51,744 bases of DNA from positions 1 to 51,744 of the forward strand of contig NZ_CAMQYW010000002.1 in the NCBI RefSeq assembly GCF_947039425.1. Direction: 5' to 3'. Position numbers and translations under genes: made by a program. Below are positions 1 through 7,501 of this stretch, piece by piece. The notes below the pieces were generated by a model. The model saw only the letters and a program-made list of their open reading frames with translations. It searched no databases and had not been told where the DNA came from. The stretch comes from an uncultured Cetobacterium sp. Lineage in GTDB: Bacteria; Fusobacteriota; Fusobacteriia; Fusobacteriales; Fusobacteriaceae. Position 1 is the first letter of the stretch, and every line of letters begins with the position of its first letter.

Positions 1-51
1 GCGAGTTTGTGGTACTCGTTGTCGCGGGTTCGAGCCCCGTTGATCACCCCA
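1..51 (+). tRNA. tRNA-His (partial, 5' end outside window)
   Basis: Anticodon loop TTTGTGGTA (GTG), T-arm GCGGGTTCGAGCCCCGT, 3' end GATCACCCCA. Confidence 0.85.
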
Positions 52-69
52 ATTATTTTTATAAAATGT

Positions 70-145
70 GCGTCATTAGCTCAGATGGTAGAGCACACGA
101 CTTTTAATCGTGTTGTCACTGGTTCGAGCCCAGTATGACGCACCA
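70..145 (+). tRNA. tRNA-Lys(TTT)
   Basis: Cloverleaf GCGTCAT...ATGACGC-A-CCA, anticodon loop CTTTTAA, GGTTCGAGCC T-arm, encoded CCA. Confidence 0.95.
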
Positions 146-152
146 TTATTTT

Positions 153-235
153 GCGAGGGTGGCGGAATTGGCAGACGCACCAGACTTAGGATCTGGCGTT
201 TCGACGTGAGGGTTCAAGTCCCTCTTCTCGCACCA
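153..235 (+). tRNA. tRNA-Leu(TAG)
   Basis: GCGAGGG...CTCGCACCA, anticodon TAG in ACTTAGGA, long variable arm typical of class II tRNA. Confidence 0.95.
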
Positions 236-246
236 CATTGAATGTT

Positions 247-278
247 AAGTCTTGATGAATATCAAGGCTTTTTTTTAT
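247..278 (+). terminator. Rho-independent terminator of tRNA operon
   Basis: AAGTCTTGAT-GAAT-ATCAAGGCTT followed by T-run. Confidence 0.8.
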
Positions 279-304
279 TATATAAAATAAAAAAGGGGAA
301 TTAA

Positions 305-1039
305 ATGAAAAGAAATATAAAATTAACCTATAGTTATGATGGAAGTGATTTTTATGGATTTCAAAGACAAATAAACTGTAGAACAGTTCAAGGTGAAATT
401 GAAAAAATTTTAAAAATTATTTTTAAAGAAAATATAAATTTAGTATCAGCAGGAAGAACAGATAGAGGTGTTCATGGAAAGATTCAGGTTTCTAATTTTC
501 AAATTGAAAGTACCATTCCTGCAGAAAAAGTAAAAATAATTTTAAATAATCAATTGCCGAGAGACATATATATATTAAAAACAGAGGATACAGATTTGGA
601 TTTTCATGCAAGATTTTCAGCAACGTATAGATCTTATGAATATTTTATAAGTGAAGAATTTACTCCTTTTAAATCTAGATATGTAACTTTTGTAGATTAC
701 AAATTAGATGTAGAAAAATTAAATATAATAGGGAAAAAATTAGAAGGGATACATGATTTTGCTAATTTTAGATTATCTGATTGTGCTAGTAGAACAACAA
801 TAAGAGAAATTTATAAAATTGAATTTACTAAAGAAAATGATGGATTAATAAAATTATATGTAAAAGCTAATGCTTTTTTAAAGTCTCAAATAAGAATAAT
901 TGTAGGTTCAATTTTGGCTGAATATACAAATAAAGTTAAAGAAAATTACATAGAGGATATGTTAAATAATCCTAGTATAAATTATAAAAAAATAGTTGCA
1001 GAACCTTATGGTTTGCATTTAAGTGAAATAGGTTATTGA
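305..1039 (+). CDS. truA: tRNA pseudouridine(38-40) synthase TruA
   Basis: YDGSDFYGFQRQ and SAGRTDRGVHG motifs. Confidence 0.95.
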   Translation: MKRNIKLTYSYDGSDFYGFQRQINCRTVQGEIEKILKIIFKENINLVSAGRTDRGVHGKIQVSNFQIESTIPAEKVKIILNNQLPRDIYILKTEDTDLDFHARFSATYRSYEYFISEEFTPFKSRYVTFVDYKLDVEKLNIIGKKLEGIHDFANFRLSDCASRTTIREIYKIEFTKENDGLIKLYVKANAFLKSQIRIIVGSILAEYTNKVKENYIEDMLNNPSINYKKIVAEPYGLHLSEIGY

Positions 1040-1056
1040 AAAGGGGGGCATAAAAT

Positions 1057-1506
1057 ATGGAATTTATTGAAGTGAAACCAAGTGATATTGATTTGATAGA
1101 TAAAATATATAATAATGAAATAGAAAGCTTTGGCATTATGGGTGGAGCAGATATGTGGATGATAATGAGTTTTATAAGATATGGAAAATTATATCTTCTT
1201 ATGAACGGAGATGAACTTCTAACAGTTGCTCAATATCAAAAAATTATGGGAGAGGAAAGTGTTTTTCTTTACGGATTTTCAACAACACCTAAAAATAGAA
1301 ATAAGGGATATGGAAAAGAATTATTACAGAAAGTTCATATAGAATTAAAAAAATTAGGAATAAAAAAAATATGTTTAACAGTTGATCCCAACAATGAAAT
1401 AGCTATAAAAATGTATAAACATTTAGGATATTTAATTAAGGAATTTCAAGAAAATGAATATGGAAAAGGGATACATAGATTTTTAATGGCAAAAGTATTA
1501 AGTTAA
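1057..1506 (+). CDS. GNAT family N-acetyltransferase
   Basis: NRNKGYGKELLQKV acetyl-CoA binding motif, C-terminal NEIAIKMYKHLGY. Confidence 0.85.
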   Translation: MEFIEVKPSDIDLIDKIYNNEIESFGIMGGADMWMIMSFIRYGKLYLLMNGDELLTVAQYQKIMGEESVFLYGFSTTPKNRNKGYGKELLQKVHIELKKLGIKKICLTVDPNNEIAIKMYKHLGYLIKEFQENEYGKGIHRFLMAKVLS

Positions 1507-1510
1507 ATTC

Positions 1511-1539
1511 TTGACAAAAATACTAAAAAGGTGTATATT
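1511..1539 (+). promoter_or_regulatory. Promoter of Fur/PerR - SOR - rubredoxin operon
   Basis: TTGACA (1511-1516), 17-bp spacer, TATATT (1534-1539). Confidence 0.75.
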
Positions 1540-1553
1540 TAAAATAAAAATAT

Positions 1554-1577
1554 AATGATTACAAAGATGTAATTATT
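1554..1577. promoter_or_regulatory. Putative autoregulatory operator (inverted repeat)
   Basis: AATGATTACA-AAGA-TGTAATTATT, arms complementary at 9 of 10 positions, downstream of the -10 box and upstream of the Fur-family gene. Confidence 0.55.
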
Positions 1578-1593
1578 AAAAAAGGAGACTATC

Positions 1594-2004
1594 ATGTATA
1601 TAGAAAATATAGGTAATCACTTAAAAATGCATGAAATAAAACCCTCATATCAAAGAATGAAAATTTTTGAATATTTATTAGATAATAAAACTCATCCAAC
1701 AGTAGATGAGATATATAAGGCGTTGTCACCAGAGATACCTACATTATCAAAAACAACCGTTTATAATACTTTGAATCTTTTTATGGAAAAAAAGATAGCA
1801 AGAGTAATAATAATAGAAGAAAATGAAACAAGATATGATGTAGATATGGGTGAACATGCACATTTTAAATGTGAAAGTTGTAAGAAAGTTTTTGATATAC
1901 CTTTTCAAATAGAAAATTTAGATATAGAAGGTTTGAAAGATTTTAAGATAAATGAATATCATATTTATTTTAAAGGAATTTGTCCAACATGCTTGAATAA
2001 ATGA
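1594..2004 (+). CDS. Fur family transcriptional regulator, PerR-like
   Basis: Winged-helix TKTTVYNTLNLF, GEHAHFKCESC and CPTC zinc motifs; operon with superoxide reductase. Confidence 0.88.
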   Translation: MYIENIGNHLKMHEIKPSYQRMKIFEYLLDNKTHPTVDEIYKALSPEIPTLSKTTVYNTLNLFMEKKIARVIIIEENETRYDVDMGEHAHFKCESCKKVFDIPFQIENLDIEGLKDFKINEYHIYFKGICPTCLNK

Positions 2005-2035
2005 TATAAATTAACAGAAAATTTAGGAGGCTCTC

Positions 2036-2407
2036 ATGAAAAAATTTGATATTTTAAAAGTTAAAGATTATCCAGTAATACTAGAAGCGTTAATAGTTGA
2101 TGATGAAAATGTAGTATTAGAAGGAGTAGAGCATTTACAAGAAAAGAGAGAAGATGCTACAGTTGAAAAACATGTTCCTTTTATAGAAGAAAAAGAGGAT
2201 GGATATTTAGTAAAAGTAGGGAAAGAAGTAGCACATCCAATGCTAGAAAATCATTATATTCAGATGATAGAAATATGCATTGATGATTTTTTATATAGAA
2301 AATATTTAAAACCTGGAGAAGCTCCTGAAGCTTATTTTAGAGTGCCAAAAGGTGGAAGTATTTGTGCTAGGGAATATTGTAATATTCATGGATTGTGGAG
2401 TAACTAA
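2036..2407 (+). CDS. Superoxide reductase (desulfoferrodoxin/neelaredoxin type, iron centre II only)
   Basis: EKHVP, HPM, HYIQ and CNIHGLW Fe(His)4Cys ligand motifs; no N-terminal desulforedoxin domain. Confidence 0.9.
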   Translation: MKKFDILKVKDYPVILEALIVDDENVVLEGVEHLQEKREDATVEKHVPFIEEKEDGYLVKVGKEVAHPMLENHYIQMIEICIDDFLYRKYLKPGEAPEAYFRVPKGGSICAREYCNIHGLWSN

Positions 2408-2429
2408 AATAATATAAAGGAGGTTTTTA

Positions 2430-2600
2430 ATGTCAGCTAAACCAATGAGATGTGTAATATGTGATTATGTTTATGACGAGAAATTAGGAGATCCAGATAA
2501 TGGGGTAGCTCCAGGAACGCCTTGGGAACAAGTACCAGAAGATTGGGTTTGCCCTTTATGTTTTGTAGGAAAAGATCAATTTGAAGAAATAGATGTTTAA
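2430..2600 (+). CDS. Rubredoxin (not in supplied ORF track)
   Basis: Manual translation [56 protein letters not shown]; two CxxC motifs; RBS AAAGGAGG. Confidence 0.96.
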   Translation: MSAKPMRCVICDYVYDEKLGDPDNGVAPGTPWEQVPEDWVCPLCFVGKDQFEEIDV

Positions 2601-2611
2601 AAAGATAAATG

Positions 2612-2644
2612 AACCTCTTAGTTATTTGGCTAAGAGGTTTTTTT
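2612..2644 (+). terminator. Rho-independent terminator after rubredoxin
   Basis: AACCTCTTAG-ttatttgg-CTAAGAGGTT plus T-run. Confidence 0.88.
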
Positions 2645-2687
2645 ATGATATAATATAACACAGAAATTTCAAGGAAAGGGAAATATA

Positions 2688-3461
2688 ATGAAGTTGGCTA
2701 TATTAGGAAGCGGTAGTAGAGGAAACTCAATATTCGTTGAGACAGATTCTGAAAAAATTCTAATTGATGTGGGATTTAGTGGGAAAAAAGTAGAGGAACA
2801 ATTACTAAAAATTGGAGAAAAAATCAATGAAATAAAAGCTATTCTTATAACGCATGAACATGGAGACCATATTTTAGGTGCTGGAATAATTTCTAGGAAA
2901 TATAAAATACCTATTTATATAACAAAAGAAAGTTATGAAGTAGGAATATTAAAATTAGGTAAAATAAATAAAGAATATATTCATTTTATAGAGAAAGATT
3001 TTTGGATAGGAGATACAGGTATATATCCCTTTGATGTAATGCATGATGCTGAAAGAACAATAGGATTTAGAATAGAAGAAAGTACTGGTTCTAAAGCTTG
3101 TATAGCTACAGATATAGGTTATGTTGATAATGTAGTAAGAGAAGCTTTTAAAGAGGTGGATGTCATGGTTATTGAAAGTAATTATGATTATACTAAATTA
3201 ATGGAGTGTTCATATCCTTGGGAATTAAAATCTAGAGTAAAAAGTAGAACAGGGCATTTATCAAATATAGATGCAGCTAGATTTATTGTAGAAAATTATC
3301 ATTCTCAATTAAAAAAAGTTTATTTAGTACATATGAGTAAAGATAGCAATAATCCGAAAATAGCTTTAGATACAGTAAGAGAAGAACTTGAAAAAAATAA
3401 AGTTGAGATTCCTATAGAAATAGCATATCAAGATATATGCACTGATTTATTGGAATTTTAG
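2688..3461 (+). CDS. MBL-fold metallo-hydrolase (YycJ/WalJ-like)
   Basis: THEHGDH motif, GSRGNSIFVE N-terminus, HLSN. Confidence 0.88.
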   Translation: MKLAILGSGSRGNSIFVETDSEKILIDVGFSGKKVEEQLLKIGEKINEIKAILITHEHGDHILGAGIISRKYKIPIYITKESYEVGILKLGKINKEYIHFIEKDFWIGDTGIYPFDVMHDAERTIGFRIEESTGSKACIATDIGYVDNVVREAFKEVDVMVIESNYDYTKLMECSYPWELKSRVKSRTGHLSNIDAARFIVENYHSQLKKVYLVHMSKDSNNPKIALDTVREELEKNKVEIPIEIAYQDICTDLLEF

Positions 3462-3469
3462 GAGGAAAA

Positions 3470-4048
3470 ATGGATAAAATAAGTAGTTTATTAGAGGAGT
3501 TAAAATTTCAAGTTGGAACAACTGATGAATTTAGAGAAAGTAAAGAAAAAATAATCTTAGGAACTGGAAATTTTAAAGGAAAAGTACTTTTCATTGGAGA
3601 TGATTCTTCTTTATATGAAGATGAGGATTTTAAAGTTTTAGTTGGATCAAGTGGAGAATTTTTAATAAAACTTTGTGATATAGTTGGGTTATTACCAGAA
3701 GAGTATTACATTACAACTCTTTCTAAATCAAAAAAAAAGTTTAGAGAGTTAGAGGAAAGAGACAAAAGAGAATTAAAAGAGTGTTTACATATGCAAATTG
3801 CACTAATGAATCCTAAAGTAGTAGTTGCTCTAGGACAAGATATTTCTGAAGTTCTTCAAGAAAAAGATATAAAATTCTTAAAAGAAAGAGGAGAGATAAT
3901 AGATTGGAAAGGGGATATTAAATTAATTTTAACTTATGATGCAAATTTTGCCAAGAAATCTAGGGATGATGGGGGAAAAAGATCAAAAGTTGCTGTTGAT
4001 TTTTGGGGGGACTTAAAGAATATAAAAAATTTAGTCCAGGAGAGTTAA
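3470..4048 (+). CDS. Divergent family-4 uracil-DNA glycosylase-like protein
   Basis: Fold-level pattern VLFIGDD...LVGSSGEFLIKL...YYITTLSKSKKK...MNPKVVVALG, but canonical GEAPG, HPA and Fe-S cysteine motifs not preserved. Confidence 0.6.
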   Translation: MDKISSLLEELKFQVGTTDEFRESKEKIILGTGNFKGKVLFIGDDSSLYEDEDFKVLVGSSGEFLIKLCDIVGLLPEEYYITTLSKSKKKFRELEERDKRELKECLHMQIALMNPKVVVALGQDISEVLQEKDIKFLKERGEIIDWKGDIKLILTYDANFAKKSRDDGGKRSKVAVDFWGDLKNIKNLVQES

Positions 4049-4049
4049 A

Positions 4050-5096
4050 ATGAAAATTTTAGTTGTGAGATTTAAACAGATTGGAGATGCTCTATTATCA
4101 TCAGTTATTTGTAAAAGTTTAAAAGAAACTTATCCAGAAGCAGAAATTGATTTTGTTTTATATGAACATGTAGCATCTTTATTTAAAAATCAAAACTATA
4201 TAAATAATGTAATAACTATAACAAAAGCAGAGCAGAAAAATCCATTTAAATATTTAAAAAAAGTTTGGAAAGTGACTAGGAAAAATTATGATATAGTAAT
4301 AGATATAATGTCAACTCCCAAAAGTGAATTATTTACATTACTTTCTAAAAAATCTAAATATAGAATAGGACGATATAAAAAAAACAGAGGATATACATAT
4401 ACACATAGTATTCAAGAACCTTCACGTGAATATGATAAAGCTGAAAAATTTTTAAAAATGTTGGATCCATTAATTAATGATGGTATTAATGTTAAATTAA
4501 TAGAAAATTATTCTTTGGCATTTGAAAAGAGTGAAATTGATATTATTAGAAAAAAAATGCTAGAAGCAGGAACTGATTTTAATAAAATATTAATTCCTTT
4601 AGCTATTAATTCAAGAAGAGTGAATAAAGTTTATCCGATTGATTTGATGGAAGAGTTAGCTGTTAATTTATTAAAAAGTTATGATTGCCAAATAATACTA
4701 TATTATTCTCCAGAAGAGAAAGAATTTGCTAAAGAATTTCATAAAAAATTAAAAAATGATAAAAGGGTTATATCAGAAATAAAAACAGATTCTATAAGAG
4801 AACTAGGTGCTTTATTGTCTCTTTGTGATATATTCGTAGGAAATGAAGGAGGCCCTAGACATTTAGCTCAAGGAGTAGATATCGTTAGTTTTTCTATTTT
4901 TAGTCCAGGATCAAATAAAAGAGATTGGTTATCTAAAAACACACCAAGACACGAAGGAATAGAACCTAAAGATATAAAATGTAAAAATTATGATGAATTA
5001 TCATATGAAGATAAATATAGATTAATCACCCCAAGTATGATTTTAGAAAAAATAGCAGAAAAAATGAAATTAATAAGTAAATATAAGGGAAAATAA
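4050..5096 (+). CDS. Glycosyltransferase family 9 (heptosyltransferase-like)
   Basis: ILVVRFKQIGDALLSSVICKSLK N-terminus; GNEGGPRHLAQ C-terminal motif. Confidence 0.9.
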   Translation: MKILVVRFKQIGDALLSSVICKSLKETYPEAEIDFVLYEHVASLFKNQNYINNVITITKAEQKNPFKYLKKVWKVTRKNYDIVIDIMSTPKSELFTLLSKKSKYRIGRYKKNRGYTYTHSIQEPSREYDKAEKFLKMLDPLINDGINVKLIENYSLAFEKSEIDIIRKKMLEAGTDFNKILIPLAINSRRVNKVYPIDLMEELAVNLLKSYDCQIILYYSPEEKEFAKEFHKKLKNDKRVISEIKTDSIRELGALLSLCDIFVGNEGGPRHLAQGVDIVSFSIFSPGSNKRDWLSKNTPRHEGIEPKDIKCKNYDELSYEDKYRLITPSMILEKIAEKMKLISKYKGK

Positions 5097-5175
5097 AAGT
5101 AAAAAATCCATATGTTGAAAATTTTTTTTTATTGTGCTAAAATTTAATAAAATGAGAATTAAAAGGAGGAAGTTC

Positions 5176-5922
5176 GTGTCAGGACATAGTAAATGGTCAA
5201 ATATTAAGCATAGAAAAGGTGCACAAGATGCTAAGAGAGCAAAAGTCTTTACAAGATTAGGAAAAGAGTTAACAATTGCAGCCAAGGAAGCAGGAGGAGA
5301 CCCTAACTTCAATCCAAGATTAAGATTAGCAATAGATAAAGCTAAAGCAGCAAATATGCCTAAAGATAACTTAGAAAGAGCTATAAAAAAAGGTACTGGA
5401 GAACTTGAAGGTGTAGATTATATGGAGATCAGATATGAAGGTTATGGTCCAGAGGGAACAGCATTCATAGTTGAGGTTATTACAGATAATAAAAATAGAT
5501 CAGCTTCAGAAGTAAGAGCAGCTTTTTCAAGAAACAATGGAAATTTAGGAACTGATGGAGCAGTTGCTTGGATGTTCCAAAGAAAAGGTGAAATAATTGT
5601 TCTAGCAGAAGGAATTGATGCAGAGGAGTTTATGATGGCTGCACTTGAAGTAGGGGCAGATGATGTTATAGAAGAAGATGGAGAGTTTACTGTATTAACA
5701 GAGCAATCTCAATGTAATTTAGTAGCAGAAGAATTAAAAAAATTAGGATATAAAGTGGAAGAATCAGAAGTATCAATGATTCCAGATAATAAAGTGTCAA
5801 TAACAGATTTAGAAACAGCTAAAAAAGTAATGGATTTATATGATGTTTTGGATGATTTAGATGATGTTAATGATGTATATTCAAATTTTGATATATCAGA
5901 AGAGTTATTAGAGCAAATTTAA
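5176..5922 (+). CDS. YebC/PmpR family regulator
   Basis: SGHSKWSNIKHRKGAQDAKRAKVFTRLGKE; GTG start after AAAGGAGGAA, so the ORF-track start 5134 is too early. Confidence 0.95.
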   Translation: MSGHSKWSNIKHRKGAQDAKRAKVFTRLGKELTIAAKEAGGDPNFNPRLRLAIDKAKAANMPKDNLERAIKKGTGELEGVDYMEIRYEGYGPEGTAFIVEVITDNKNRSASEVRAAFSRNNGNLGTDGAVAWMFQRKGEIIVLAEGIDAEEFMMAALEVGADDVIEEDGEFTVLTEQSQCNLVAEELKKLGYKVEESEVSMIPDNKVSITDLETAKKVMDLYDVLDDLDDVNDVYSNFDISEELLEQI

Positions 5923-5930
5923 TAAGAAAT

Positions 5931-5998
5931 ACTCATATATTTTGGAGATATGGTCCAATAGTTTCTACGTCTTTTCCGTAAATAAAGACGCTATGGGT
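5931..5998 (+). promoter_or_regulatory. Purine riboswitch aptamer (guanine-type)
   Basis: P1 ACTCATA/TATGGGT; conserved GTTTCTAC and CCGTAAAT loop segments; J3/1 CTATGGG with C at the specificity position. Confidence 0.92.
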
Positions 5999-6040
5999 AG
6001 AACATGATTTTTAACGTACAATGATATAGTGTGTTATTAA

Positions 6041-6078
6041 AGCATAGATTCTATCCATGAATCTGTGCTTTTTTTATT
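6041..6078 (+). terminator. Riboswitch expression-platform terminator
   Basis: AGCATAGATTC-tatccat-GAATCTGTGCT plus T7; 6049-6058 TTCTATCCAT can alternatively pair with 5993-6002 ATGGGTAGAA as an antiterminator. Confidence 0.88.
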
Positions 6079-6099
6079 ATAAATTTTTAGGGGGAATAA

Positions 6100-7428
6100 A
6101 TGAAAAGAAATGAATCACCGTATGATTTAGATGGAATACCAAAATTAAAAGTGGCAGTACCACTAGGATTACAGCACATTATGGCTATGTTCATGGGGAA
6201 TATAACACCAATAATAATAGTAGCAAATATATTTGGATTTTCTCAAGATATTAAAATTAATTTAATTCAAAGTACAATTTTAGTAGCGGGGTTGAATACT
6301 TTAGTTCAAGTTTATAGAGTTGGAGTAATGGGAGCCAGACTTCCAGTTGTTGTAGGTACTAATTTTTCATTTGCTCCAGTGGCAATATCAATAGCTGGAA
6401 AATTTGGATATGAAGGAGTTTTAGGAGCTTCTCTAATTGGGGGAATATTCGAAGTATTTTTGGGATTTCATATGAAAACTATTAGAAGATTTTTTCCACC
6501 AATAGTTACAGGAACAGTTGTATTAGCTATTGGATTGTATTTATTACCTGTTGGAATAAATAGTTTTGCAGGTGGATTTGGAGCTAAGGATTTTGCTTCT
6601 ACAGAAAACTTATTGTTGGGATTATTGGTTTTAGCAATAGTAGTTTTTTTTAAAGAATTTACAAAAGGAGTATTTAGCTCAGGAGCGATATTTATAGGAA
6701 CAATAATAGGAACAATAGTAGCTTTTTTTATGGGAAAAATAGATGTTCAGCCGTTATTAGTAGCAGAGTATTTAAGTATTCCAAAGCCAATGAGTTTTGG
6801 GATGACATTTCATATAGAAGCAATAATACCAATGATTTTAATGTTTATAATTTCAGCTATCGAAACAATGGGAGATATGTCTGGAATTACTGTTGGAGGA
6901 GCTGGAAGACAATTAAAAGATGATGAATTAAAAGGTGGAATTATAAGTGATGGGGTAGGAAGTGTGCTTGCAGCAGTATTTTCTCTATTACCAACAACAT
7001 CATTTAGCCAAAATACAGGGATAATTGCAATGACGGGTATAATGAGTAGATTTGTAGTAGGAATAGGGGCAATATTCTTAATAATTAGTGCATTTATTCC
7101 AAAAGTAGCAGCAGCTTTTATCTTAGTCCCTCAAAGTGTTATAGGCGGAAGTTTAGTGATGATATTCTCAATGATATCAATAAGTGGAATTAATTTAATA
7201 AATCAGGAGCCTTTAGAGGGGAGAAATGCTGTTATTTTAGCTGTATCTTTAGGTTTAGGATATGGAATAGGATTAGTTCCACAAGTAATTACAGCTTTTC
7301 CAGAAGAAATAAGATATATTTTTACCGATTCAGGATTTGTTATAGCAGGAACAATTGCTGTAATATTAAATCTTATTTTACCTGAAAAACAAAAAGAGAA
7401 AATTAAAGTAAAAGAAAGTTTAGCGTAA
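6100..7428 (+). CDS. NCS2 family nucleobase (xanthine/uracil/guanine-type) permease
   Basis: VPLGLQHIMAMFMGNITPIIIVANI and FSFAPVAISI; downstream of purine riboswitch. Confidence 0.93.
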   Translation: MKRNESPYDLDGIPKLKVAVPLGLQHIMAMFMGNITPIIIVANIFGFSQDIKINLIQSTILVAGLNTLVQVYRVGVMGARLPVVVGTNFSFAPVAISIAGKFGYEGVLGASLIGGIFEVFLGFHMKTIRRFFPPIVTGTVVLAIGLYLLPVGINSFAGGFGAKDFASTENLLLGLLVLAIVVFFKEFTKGVFSSGAIFIGTIIGTIVAFFMGKIDVQPLLVAEYLSIPKPMSFGMTFHIEAIIPMILMFIISAIETMGDMSGITVGGAGRQLKDDELKGGIISDGVGSVLAAVFSLLPTTSFSQNTGIIAMTGIMSRFVVGIGAIFLIISAFIPKVAAAFILVPQSVIGGSLVMIFSMISISGINLINQEPLEGRNAVILAVSLGLGYGIGLVPQVITAFPEEIRYIFTDSGFVIAGTIAVILNLILPEKQKEKIKVKESLA

Positions 7429-7452
7429 AAGTCCAGTTGGACTTTTTTTTTA
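7427..7452 (+). terminator. Rho-independent terminator
   Basis: AAAGTCCAGTTGGACTTTTTTTT. Confidence 0.75.
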
Positions 7453-7501
7453 TAATAGGATAAAATGAATAAAAATAAAGTTGCTTAAAAGGAGCGCTGT
7501 T

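Noticed and set aside
2437-2661. Minus-strand ORF MLYYIIKKPLSQ...
   Set aside because: Antisense to the rubredoxin gene and its terminator; low-complexity translation
5070-5312. Minus-strand 80-aa ORF
   Set aside because: Antisense to the yebC-like gene 5' end; no RBS or recognisable motif
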